DNA of 56,026 nt, from positions 1 through 56,026 of the forward strand of contig JAJPJF010000348.1 of the NCBI GenBank assembly GCA_021324415.1, in the 5' to 3' direction. The notes under the pieces were generated by a model. That model was given only the letters and a program-made list of their open reading frames with translations. It was not told the origin of the DNA and did not search any database. Both the position numbers and the translations under genes were made by a program. Shown here piece after piece: positions 7,795-15,758 of this stretch; the stretch's first letter is position 1; the number at the start of each line of letters is the position of its first letter. Source of the DNA: Nostocales cyanobacterium Centralia_MAG_434 (GTDB lineage Bacteria > Cyanobacteriota > Cyanobacteriia > Cyanobacteriales > Nostocaceae).

Positions 7795-9858
7795 TTACTG
7801 TTCCACTTGCGCTTCAACCAGTTCACACAAAATGTGCAGTACTAGATGTTGCACTTCTTGAATGCGTTGAGTGTTGCTTACGGGAATAACGATAGCTAAA
7901 TCTGCTAGTGGAAGTAAGTCTCCACCATCACCACCAAGTAAAGCGATCGTTTTGATAGGGGCATTACGTGCTGTTTTGAATGCTTCAATGAGATTGCGCG
8001 ATCGCCCGCTGGTACTGATACCAAATAACACGTCTCCCGGTTTACCGAAAGTTTCTACTTGTCGAGAGAACACATACTCATATCCCACATCATTCGACCA
8101 AGCAGTTAGAAAAGAAGAGTCTGCTGTTAGGGACATTACGGGTAGTCCTGGTCGATTATGTGTACAAAGTTTACCTACAAATTCTGCAGCAAAATGTTGT
8201 GCATCTGCTGCACTTCCGCCGTTACCACAGACAAGCACCTTCCCACCCAAAGCAAAACAAGTGCTCATCATTGCCGCTGCTGCTACAATTACAGGTGCAA
8301 GAATTTGCCGAGATTTCTCCATTGCTGAAATTGCAGTTGCAAAGCTGTCATTGATCAAGTTGAACGATGGGGGTGGATGAGACGGTGGGGAGATGTGAAA
8401 ATCTGCTGCCAATTCGTTGATATACTCATAATCTTTTTCCTCACACTCAGGGACTCTCGCAAAGTTATACCCTTCAGGAGGAGTGGAGACCAAAGTTTTT
8501 TCCGTTGCAGACACTTTGAAAGTCGTGTTTCGTTCAGTGCTAACTAACAATGCACTGTGGGAAACTCTTTGTAAGAGTTCCTCCTCTTTTCCTTTGAGTG
8601 TCCACTTGTTTTGTTGGGCTTGAGCTATAACTTTCTCATAGAGAGCAGCAATAGCACATGTTACCTGTTTCCAAGTGAACATCTGATGTGCACGTTGTAT
8701 TGCTTGACGCTTTAGGCAATGACGTACTTCAGGATTTTTGTAGAGGTAGGCAATTCGTTCCGCAATGGCATCAGGATCATTGGGTGGTACAAGATACCCA
8801 GTTTCACCATCTTGGACAGTAAACTTAACTCCACCAACTTTAGAACCAATCACAGGCGTTCCACAAGCCATTGCCTCTACAGGCGTAATTCCAAATGGCT
8901 CATACCAAGGAGTTGTTACAAAAACATCAGAAGCACTGTAATAATACTTCAGGACTTCCCGCTTACGACGTCCAACAAAAGTCACGAGAGACTCAACACC
9001 TTCTTCACACGCAATAGCTTGCAAACGACGTATTTCTGGTGTGAGGTGGGGGTCTGCTTCTTCTGATTCACCCCCAACAATCAGCAGCTTTGTTGGGATG
9101 CGGTACTCTCTTAAAAGGCATCCAAAAGCACGAATTATTGTATCAACACCTTTACGAGGCACTAACCTTCCCAGATTGAGGATGAGATTTTCATCAAGGG
9201 GTAAACCAAGCATTTTACGGGCTGTCGTTTGATCTACTTGCCAGAATTCTGCCGTATCAAATCCACAGGGAATATTTGTGATTTTCTCTTTTTTGGCATT
9301 ATAAAGACACAACAAGTCTTGCTGATCTTGAGGACATTCAGCAATGATATGGTCAGCCTTAGCAACAATGTTTTCTTCAATCACAAAGCGTTCATCTGGG
9401 AATTCATCTGCATCACCTTGCCAGAAGCGACGCACACGACCGAGAGCATGAAATGTGACAACAAAAGGTATGTTCAAAACTCGCTTTATTTCTGCCGCTA
9501 CTAATGCTGACATCCAAAAATTGGCATGGATTAAGTCGTATTTTGGTCTGTTATAAGAGTCTCGACAAAAATTCAGAACATAGGCTGTAAATTCTTCCAT
9601 GTACGGCAGCATGTCTTCTTTTCGAACGTATTCAGGAGGTCCAGCGGGTACATTAATCACCTGAATTTGCTCTATCCATTGGATGATTTCTGGTAGTTCT
9701 TTATTGTCTCGTCTCGTAAAAATATCGACTTTGTAGCCCAAGCCAACTAAATGTTTAGCGAGCTGTCCCACATACACATTTTGACCACCGCTATCTACAC
9801 CCCCGAAAGTACCTATGGGTGATGCATGTTCACTAATTAGAGCAATAAATTTAGTCAT
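7795..9858 (-). CDS. gmhA: Fusion: GT4 glycosyltransferase (N-term) + sedoheptulose-7-phosphate isomerase GmhA (C-term)
   Basis: A 687-residue two-domain protein. Residues about 1-415 are a GT4 glycosyltransferase similar to sucrose-phosphate-synthase-like enzymes: GGVDSGGQNVYVGQLAKHL at the start, LNLGRLVPRKGVDTIIRAF, and the E-x7-E block in EPFGITPVEAMACGTPVIG. A polar linker with Pro-rich stretches covers about 415-500. Residues about 500-687 are a SIS domain with GmhA signatures: CGNGGSAADAQHFAAE (metal His and Glu), SNDVGYEYVFSRQ, GISTSGRSRN, and RIQEVQHLVLH, whose Gln and His have the catalytic spacing of eight. GmhA turns sedoheptulose 7-phosphate into heptose 7-phosphate, the first step before HldA and GmhB. 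No frameshift separates the halves, so the fusion looks real. Confidence 0.88.
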   Translation of the reverse strand: MTKFIALISEHASPIGTFGGVDSGGQNVYVGQLAKHLVGLGYKVDIFTRRDNKELPEIIQWIEQIQVINVPAGPPEYVRKEDMLPYMEEFTAYVLNFCRDSYNRPKYDLIHANFWMSALVAAEIKRVLNIPFVVTFHALGRVRRFWQGDADEFPDERFVIEENIVAKADHIIAECPQDQQDLLCLYNAKKEKITNIPCGFDTAEFWQVDQTTARKMLGLPLDENLILNLGRLVPRKGVDTIIRAFGCLLREYRIPTKLLIVGGESEEADPHLTPEIRRLQAIACEEGVESLVTFVGRRKREVLKYYYSASDVFVTTPWYEPFGITPVEAMACGTPVIGSKVGGVKFTVQDGETGYLVPPNDPDAIAERIAYLYKNPEVRHCLKRQAIQRAHQMFTWKQVTCAIAALYEKVIAQAQQNKWTLKGKEEELLQRVSHSALLVSTERNTTFKVSATEKTLVSTPPEGYNFARVPECEEKDYEYINELAADFHISPPSHPPPSFNLINDSFATAISAMEKSRQILAPVIVAAAAMMSTCFALGGKVLVCGNGGSAADAQHFAAEFVGKLCTHNRPGLPVMSLTADSSFLTAWSNDVGYEYVFSRQVETFGKPGDVLFGISTSGRSRNLIEAFKTARNAPIKTIALLGGDGGDLLPLADLAIVIPVSNTQRIQEVQHLVLHILCELVEAQVEQ

Positions 9859-10837
9859 TATAAAAATTTGAAATTAAAGATTGATTCATGTCTGTGACAA
9901 ATTTGAATATTTTGTCCCAATCATAAGCAAAGCGTTCGATATTAAAACGTTTGTGTGCTTTTTCTAGAGCACCTTTACTCAACTTTTGAGCATGGGTTTG
10001 GTTGTTTAAAAGTTGACGCATTCTGAAAATTAAGTCTTCTATATTTGTACTGATATAGCCAGAAACGCCGTTTTCCACGACTGTGACCATTTCTGCAGTT
10101 GCAAGTCCAATGATTGGTAAACCCACACTCATCGCTTCACATACAGCAAGTCCTAAGCTGGTGTAGCGGATAGGGTTAAAGAAAAAGCGGTAATGTGAAG
10201 CAAATGCTGGCAGCTGGTGATGTGGTATCTCGCCGAGTCCACCGAGTTCTTCGGAACCATAACCAACCAAATCTAGGGGGATTTCTTTGCAGACACGTTC
10301 AAATACATCACAGCCCAAACGCCGACCACGCGATCGCAAACCATTCACCACCACTAGTCCCATTTCCAAATCTCCGGTATAGCGGATACCTTCGGGTACG
10401 ATCACACCATGTTCAATGACACGAGTTGGGGTGCGATTGTTATTCCACATCAGCTGGTTAAAGTGCGTCACATGAACCAGCAAAACATTTGGGTCGTCAA
10501 CAATATGCTTGGTGTCAGTTGGATGTTCTCGCGGTGGGTCGTGTTCTAGGTAAATGCGAGGCAGTTGTTGTTGTGATTTTGAGAGAATCTCATACTGGTC
10601 TTCTAAATAATTTTGCTTTGACTGAAACAAAATGCAGTCAAAATCGAGATTTTTTACCTCATCGGCTGGAACATCATGAACGTTATCTGACCAGAAGAAA
10701 CCACTCAAACGACCACCATAACCTTCAGGTCGTCCTGGTTTCACAGGTAGATAAAATTCATGATGACTTTGAGTTAAGTAGTAGAGATAGCTACCGTGAA
10801 TGTGCCAGGTGAGGATGCGTAATGGTCGATGAGGCAT
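9851..10837 (-). CDS. GT4-type glycosyltransferase
   Basis: GT-B glycosyltransferase of about 328 residues. The core is LRILTWHIHGSYLYYLTQ at the N-terminus and YTSLGLAVCEAMSVGLPIIG near residue 230, the donor-binding Glu block. The frame can be extended to an ATG at 10858, but those first seven residues (MPYAPYP) are encoded by copies of a GCCCTAT/GGGCATA heptamer found elsewhere between genes. I therefore place the start at the ATG at 10837 with low certainty. The gene overlaps the downstream fusion gene by 8 bases. Donor and acceptor are unknown. Confidence 0.8.
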   Translation of the reverse strand: MPHRPLRILTWHIHGSYLYYLTQSHHEFYLPVKPGRPEGYGGRLSGFFWSDNVHDVPADEVKNLDFDCILFQSKQNYLEDQYEILSKSQQQLPRIYLEHDPPREHPTDTKHIVDDPNVLLVHVTHFNQLMWNNNRTPTRVIEHGVIVPEGIRYTGDLEMGLVVVNGLRSRGRRLGCDVFERVCKEIPLDLVGYGSEELGGLGEIPHHQLPAFASHYRFFFNPIRYTSLGLAVCEAMSVGLPIIGLATAEMVTVVENGVSGYISTNIEDLIFRMRQLLNNQTHAQKLSKGALEKAHKRFNIERFAYDWDKIFKFVTDMNQSLISNFYND

Positions 10838-10885
10838 AGGGTATGGGGCATAGGGCATAAGCAGAAAACAAGCGATTTGTAGTTC

Positions 10886-11395
10886 TTAACTATTGGTTTG
10901 TCTCATTAATGTAGTAAGCACTTTAGTACGTGTAATTGATTCAACTAAGAAGAGGTGATGGTCTGTGGAGTTCAACATAGCTTTCGCTTTCACCCATTGA
11001 GAAAGAACACTACCACCAAACTCTTGCGATTGACCGATACGAATCGGAATGCCTGCCAAATAGCAGATGTAAGCGAGGGAGTATGGTGACTCTCCAGGAT
11101 TTGTGAATATGATGGATGCATCAAAAGCACATTGATGAAGTTTTGCAATCAAAGCCAATTCACACTCAGCATTTTTGAATTGACACTCAGCATCTTCATA
11201 CACCCATACATCATCTGCCCAAGGTATTTGTAAACCTGAGTGTTGAGTGCTATGGGAAACCATGAGAGTGATCCCCGCCTCTGGTAAGAATTGGTGCAAC
11301 TTTTTGAGTGCAGGAATTGTCTGCACGAAGTTTTGCCAATTCCCTAGATGGATCACCAAAATTCGGTGTATGTTTTCCCAACCATCAGGTAACAT
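10886..11395 (-). CDS. Half-length GT9 protein (N-terminal domain only)
   Basis: A 169-residue protein matching only the N-terminal (acceptor) half of GT9: HRILVIHLGNWQNFVQTIP replaces the usual GxGD loop, and ICYLAGIPIRIGQS aligns with FLCYLANIPLRLGES of the gene at 1190-2266. The donor-binding C-terminal domain is missing, and the next gene starts about 50 bases after the stop. The start is chosen at the ATG at 11395, preceded by AGGAGG with six-base spacing. It could be a decayed GT9 gene or a stand-alone subunit. The well-placed ribosome binding site argues that it is still translated. Confidence 0.65.
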   Translation of the reverse strand: MLPDGWENIHRILVIHLGNWQNFVQTIPALKKLHQFLPEAGITLMVSHSTQHSGLQIPWADDVWVYEDAECQFKNAECELALIAKLHQCAFDASIIFTNPGESPYSLAYICYLAGIPIRIGQSQEFGGSVLSQWVKAKAMLNSTDHHLFLVESITRTKVLTTLMRQTNS

Positions 11396-12458
11396 TGACA
11401 ACCTCCTTTTGCAGCAGTTCTTCTACCTGAGAAATGACCATTTCTGGTGTCACAGGAAGATCACAAGCTCCAGATTTTTCCACAGATACAAATTGCTTTG
11501 GACTTAATGAGCGATGAAGCTGACGATTCAATGGTGCCCAGCGATACACGGGAGAGTTAGTGAAAATCACAACACTTTTGATTTGTAAAGCAGCCGCCAA
11601 ATGGGATACACCAGTATCGTTACAAATGAGTAGACAAGCCTGACTTAAAAGGGCTGCCATTGCACCCAAGCTAGTTTGTCCAGCCAAATCAATTGGCTGG
11701 GAATGCATCATCTTTGCTATGGATTGAGTAAGATTTGTCTCGGATTTAGTCCCAGTCAGTACTATTTGAAAACCCCAAGCTGCGATTGCATCAGCAACAA
11801 TTGCAAAGTTTTCCAAAGACCAACGTTTCTCTGACACACTTGCACCAGGATGAATGCAAACAAAAGATGTCTCTCTCCCAGACTTTCTGCTATCTCCAAT
11901 ACCTAGTTGTTGCAAAGCCATAAAGTCCTCTGCTTGCAAGGGAAATTCCAAATCATCCCCCTGAAGTTGTATTCCCAAAAAGTCCATTAAGCGCAGGTGT
12001 CGCCATATTTCTGGTTCATCATCTGGGTAAGGCAGAAAGTAATCTGGATGAGGACAATAATGACCAGGAAGATAGAAGCCCGCGTTAATAGCAGCGCCAA
12101 GTAAGACAGTAAAGGAATTGCTAACAATACCATTGCCATGCATCTGCAATGCCAAGTCAAAACATTGTTCTTGGACACTTGTCAGAAACTTTGGTAACTT
12201 CTCAACACATGGCGGTACTTCTGGAATGCCTGGATAGCCAGGAAATTCTAAGAATTCATCTAGGTAGTGACTAAACCGTTCTACAAAAGAACGTGCCCAA
12301 GGTAAACCAATTAAGGTGATTTGGGTTTGCGGGAAAGCTTTTCTGAGTGCTCTCAAGGCTGGTATTGTACAAAGTAAATCACCTAAACCTGGGAGCGATC
12401 GCACAATAGCTATCCGAGAAATAGACAGTTGCTTTGAGAGTTGATGTTTTGGTGACAT
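11385..12458 (-). CDS. Glycosyltransferase family 9 (heptosyltransferase-type)
   Basis: A 357-residue GT9 protein with the N-terminal loop IVRSLPGLGDLLCTIPALRA and the donor-site block CNDTGVSHLAAALQIKSVVI near residue 285. FVCIHPGASVSEKRWSLENF (about 205-225) is the conserved start of the second Rossmann domain in this family. Its 3' end overlaps the half-length GT9 gene by 11 bases. Function in glycan assembly is inferred from family and cluster. Confidence 0.87.
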   Translation of the reverse strand: MSPKHQLSKQLSISRIAIVRSLPGLGDLLCTIPALRALRKAFPQTQITLIGLPWARSFVERFSHYLDEFLEFPGYPGIPEVPPCVEKLPKFLTSVQEQCFDLALQMHGNGIVSNSFTVLLGAAINAGFYLPGHYCPHPDYFLPYPDDEPEIWRHLRLMDFLGIQLQGDDLEFPLQAEDFMALQQLGIGDSRKSGRETSFVCIHPGASVSEKRWSLENFAIVADAIAAWGFQIVLTGTKSETNLTQSIAKMMHSQPIDLAGQTSLGAMAALLSQACLLICNDTGVSHLAAALQIKSVVIFTNSPVYRWAPLNRQLHRSLSPKQFVSVEKSGACDLPVTPEMVISQVEELLQKEVVNVT

Positions 12459-12582
12459 GCATCTTACACCTGCAACTCTCTTAAAATTACTGAGTTATCA
12501 GTTTCAGTTCATTAGGCAATTGACTAAAAATGTTTCTACTTTAGCTTCCGGCAATTATGCAATTGCACATAATACCTACGGC

Positions 12583-13683
12583 CTATTCCTTCGGTTGTGG
12601 CACTAAAAACCGTGGACTTTTCGGCTTGGCTATCAATTCCTGCCATAAGTCTTCGTAACGCTTCACCATCTTTTCTACTGTAAAGTTGCGCTGTGCTACC
12701 TCTCTACCTTGTTTGCCAAAACGCACTCGGAGTTCTGGATGATCTCTCAAGCGCCGCAATGCAGTTGCTAATCCGTCCACATCATTTTTATCCACCAACA
12801 ACCCAGTCTCACCATCTGTGACGGCTTCGGAAATACTGCCTACACGAGTTGCAACAACAGGAAGTCCTGCAAGCATAGCTTCGATAACTGCTAGAGGGAA
12901 GCCTTCAGACCGAGAAGGCATAGCAAAAATATCAAATTTTGATAGGTAGAGATGGGGATGTTCTACCCATCCAGGGAGGTCAATGCGAGCGCTGATTCCT
13001 AACTCAGTCGCTAACTTTTCCAGTGCGCTACGTTGTCCCCCCTCTCCCAAAATAACAACGCGCACTGATTCCAGTTGTGCTATTGCTCGAAGCAGTATGT
13101 CATGACCTTTCATCGCATCCAGTCTACCCACACTGCCAATCACTAAAGATTTCTCTCCAACTGGTAAAAAGGGTTTGGGAGTGGCATGATCTGGCACACA
13201 ATTGGGAATAGAAATGACGCAATCTCGACCCAAGGCATAAAAATCTTCCATTCGTCTGGCACTCGCTTCTCCAACTGCCACATGAGCATCAACTCGTAGT
13301 AAGAGTGCTCTAGTACGCCACAATTTGAGGGCGTCAGTGGTGCGTAAAGGTAGCTGATCCACCCGCACTACACGAGTATTGGGTAAAGTCAGAGCGGCAA
13401 ATAGACCTGTGGCACACTCCCAAGGTGTGCAAGTGTTTATATGTACGATATTGGGATGCAACTGATGCAGTGTCTGGAGGTGTGCTATGACCGACCAAAT
13501 TCCTGTGGCAGGCAATACCACCCGTTTTGCTTGTGGTCTTTTGGCTGCTATTGCCTCTACTACCAAATGACTTGTACCAACCACCGTCACATCAATGTCT
13601 CTAGAGACATTTGTGATCAAGTGCCTAAGACTAATTTCTGCGCCACCAATACCAGCAGAGTCAGTGTATGCTACAACGTGCAT
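12583..13683 (-). CDS. GT4-type glycosyltransferase
   Basis: A 366-residue retaining glycosyltransferase. SAGIGGAEISLRHLI near the N-terminus is the GT4 acceptor-side glycine loop, VIGSVGRLDAMKGHDILLRA starts the donor domain (about 185-205), and PSRSEGFPLAVIEAMLAGLP holds the E-x7-E motif. The ATG at 13683 is preferred over a TTG two codons upstream. It is the most upstream gene of the cluster on this strand and is preceded by the dispersed repeat at 13701-13744. Confidence 0.86.
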   Translation of the reverse strand: MHVVAYTDSAGIGGAEISLRHLITNVSRDIDVTVVGTSHLVVEAIAAKRPQAKRVVLPATGIWSVIAHLQTLHQLHPNIVHINTCTPWECATGLFAALTLPNTRVVRVDQLPLRTTDALKLWRTRALLLRVDAHVAVGEASARRMEDFYALGRDCVISIPNCVPDHATPKPFLPVGEKSLVIGSVGRLDAMKGHDILLRAIAQLESVRVVILGEGGQRSALEKLATELGISARIDLPGWVEHPHLYLSKFDIFAMPSRSEGFPLAVIEAMLAGLPVVATRVGSISEAVTDGETGLLVDKNDVDGLATALRRLRDHPELRVRFGKQGREVAQRNFTVEKMVKRYEDLWQELIAKPKSPRFLVPQPKE

Positions 13684-13700
13684 AAACAATTAAGTGTGTC

Positions 13701-13744
13701 GGTGAGAATAAACGATCATTCGTGAAGATTGGGCATAGGGCATA
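13701..13744. repeat. Dispersed intergenic repeat, copy 2
   Basis: GGTGAGAATAAACGATCATT followed by CGTGAAGATTGGGCATAGGGCATA. It differs from 1128-1171 at only a few positions. Like copy 1 it lies a few bases upstream of a glycosyltransferase start codon. Confidence 0.65.
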
Positions 13745-13754
13745 GTGTAGAGTA

Positions 13755-13832
13755 TTCCTCCTTCCCTTGTCCCCCTTGTCTCCCTTGTCCCCCTTGTCCT
13801 CCTTCCCTTGTCCCCCTTCCCTTGTCTCCCTT
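13755..13832. repeat. Tandem 9-base repeat array A (CCCTTGTCC-type)
   Basis: Degenerate 9-base units, CCCTTGTCC / CCCTTGTCT / TCCTTGTCC, in tandem. The reverse complement is the GGACAAGGG unit of arrays B and C. It lies between the glycosyltransferase start and the dehydratase stop and is probably not coding. Confidence 0.75.
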
Positions 13833-13848
13833 ATTTGAAATAGGACTG

Positions 13849-14808
13849 CTATAGTTGACCAACCTTTGTTAAGTCCACATTCCCACCCGTGATAATGACA
13901 CCAACTCTCGCGTCTGGTGCCTTCACTATACCTTCTAGTAAAGCCGTTGCGGCTAATACACCAGTTGGTTCAACGACAATTTTTAGACGTTCCCATAAAA
14001 AGAACAGCGTGCGCACAATTGCTTCTTCCGATACTGTTACCATATCATCAACGTAATGCAGCACCAGTGGAAAAGTGATTTTACCGAGACAGGGAGTACG
14101 AGCGCCGTCAGCAATAGTATCAGGATTTTTGACAGTTTGTAAGGTTTTGGTGTAGAAGGAGCGTGTTGCATCGTCTGCACGTTCTGGTTCTACTCCGATG
14201 ACTCGACAATTGGGTAAAACTGCTTTGGTTGCAATGGCGGAACCAGAAAGCAATCCGCCACCACCACAACACACCAACAGCAAATCCAAGGCTCCCACTT
14301 CCTCAATGAGCTCTTTGGCAGCCGTGCCTTGTCCTGCGATCACATGAGGATAATCGTAAGGGTGAACTAGTATACGACCTTGTTCTCTTGCTAGAATTTG
14401 GGCTAATTCCTCTCTGTTCGTTTGCTGTCGATTGAAGAAAATGATTTCAGCACCATAACCACGGGTAGCAGCTTGTTTGACGGCAGGAGCATCATCAGGC
14501 ATGACAATGGTAGTGGGAATATTCAGGAGTTGTCCAGCAAGGGCGATCGCTTGCGCATGATTTCCCGAAGACAAAGTCAGAACTCCCTTTTGTTTTTGCT
14601 CGTCCGACAGCTGAGAGAGTGCATTGTACGCACCTCTAAATTTAAAAGATCCAGTGCGTTGAAAATTTTCGCACTTAAAAAACACCTGACTCTTGGTGTA
14701 CTTGTTAACAGTTCGAGATGTCAGAACCGGAGTGCGATGAGCAACACCAGCTAGGTTTTTGGCTGCTGTTTCTACATCAGTTATGGAGACAAAGTCTTGT
14801 TGTAGCAT
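13849..14808 (-). CDS. PLP-dependent threonine/serine dehydratase-type enzyme
   Basis: A 319-residue fold-type II pyridoxal-phosphate enzyme. The Schiff-base lysine is in GSFKFRGAYNAL (about residue 55), the substrate loop is SSGNHAQAIALAG, and the phosphate-binding glycine loop is CCGGGGLLSGSA near residue 180. Length and motifs match threo-3-hydroxyaspartate ammonia-lyase/serine racemase-type proteins, with no ACT regulatory domain. It would deaminate a hydroxy-amino acid to a keto acid plus ammonia in the cytosol. The exact substrate is uncertain. Confidence 0.85.
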   Translation of the reverse strand: MLQQDFVSITDVETAAKNLAGVAHRTPVLTSRTVNKYTKSQVFFKCENFQRTGSFKFRGAYNALSQLSDEQKQKGVLTLSSGNHAQAIALAGQLLNIPTTIVMPDDAPAVKQAATRGYGAEIIFFNRQQTNREELAQILAREQGRILVHPYDYPHVIAGQGTAAKELIEEVGALDLLLVCCGGGGLLSGSAIATKAVLPNCRVIGVEPERADDATRSFYTKTLQTVKNPDTIADGARTPCLGKITFPLVLHYVDDMVTVSEEAIVRTLFFLWERLKIVVEPTGVLAATALLEGIVKAPDARVGVIITGGNVDLTKVGQL

Positions 14809-14823
14809 TGTTGTAGATGTTTT

Positions 14824-15660
14824 TTAATCAAAAGAATAATTTTGCCAATCTCCTACAGGCTGGTAGCCGATTGCCTGATAAATGTGGTTAGAAGTTGGGT
14901 TGCCCTGGTCAGTAAATAAAAAGCAATATTGATATCCTTGGTTGAGTAATGTCTGGCTCAATGCTGCTACACAAGCACTGGCGTAGCCTTTTCTTCGATC
15001 CTCTGGTGGTGTGTACACTAAACTGACTCTTGCACCGTTAGGTGTGCGTCCAACAAGAGAAGCCATTGAGACTGGAACTTCATTTTCCCAGAGGTAAACA
15101 CTACCTTGCTGCAAACGATGCTCAACTGCTCGTTCTGGGTTTGAGTCATGACTACCAAGCGCTTCTATTTCAAAGGCTTTGTACCAATCGAGCAAAAGTT
15201 GGCGATCGCTCTGTTGTCCCAATCGTAAATGACCTGGTACATGGAAGATTGGCTGCACTTGCTCTAGTTGAAGCACGTACAAAGACATTGCTAATTGATA
15301 AGATTGACCTATGAGGAAACACCACGCTTGAGCAAAGGCTTTTGCCGAGGTGCTAGGGCCATTAACCCCTGGCAAGGATGCTTGTGTAAGATGCAAATCT
15401 TGGGCAATAATCTCCATTGCTTGCAAATCTTGTACCTGTGACAATACTAACGCTCTGGATGATATTCTCATCGCCACTGCGACAATATCTCTGTCGATTT
15501 CCACAGTTGCTAGGTAAGGTTTTTGCTCGAAGCGTTCAGGATTGTGAATTAAAGTGTCACATAGTCCTAGCAGCAAGTTATTCAGTGCTTCGTGATGAAG
15601 TAGGTAATCTTTTGCTTGGTGAAAGAATTGATGCGGATCTTGGAAACGATGGAGTTTCAT
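14824..15660 (-). CDS. GNAT-family N-acetyltransferase
   Basis: A 278-residue protein whose C-terminal third is a GNAT fold. RRKGYASACVAALSQTLL (about residues 220-237) is the acetyl-CoA pyrophosphate loop and NHIYQAIGYQPVGDWQNYSF is the characteristic last strand. The N-terminal half is helical and poorly conserved. It lies 15 bases from the dehydratase gene in the same orientation and may be co-transcribed with it. The acetyl acceptor is unknown. Confidence 0.82.
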   Translation of the reverse strand: MKLHRFQDPHQFFHQAKDYLLHHEALNNLLLGLCDTLIHNPERFEQKPYLATVEIDRDIVAVAMRISSRALVLSQVQDLQAMEIIAQDLHLTQASLPGVNGPSTSAKAFAQAWCFLIGQSYQLAMSLYVLQLEQVQPIFHVPGHLRLGQQSDRQLLLDWYKAFEIEALGSHDSNPERAVEHRLQQGSVYLWENEVPVSMASLVGRTPNGARVSLVYTPPEDRRKGYASACVAALSQTLLNQGYQYCFLFTDQGNPTSNHIYQAIGYQPVGDWQNYSFD

Positions 15661-15758
15661 TGTATTACATAGGTATATATCTCAGGGATGAGTTTTGAAA
15701 TGCAGACGTAGGCGATCGCAGGATGTCCACATCTGCGGTTATTGTATTTTGACTGGAA

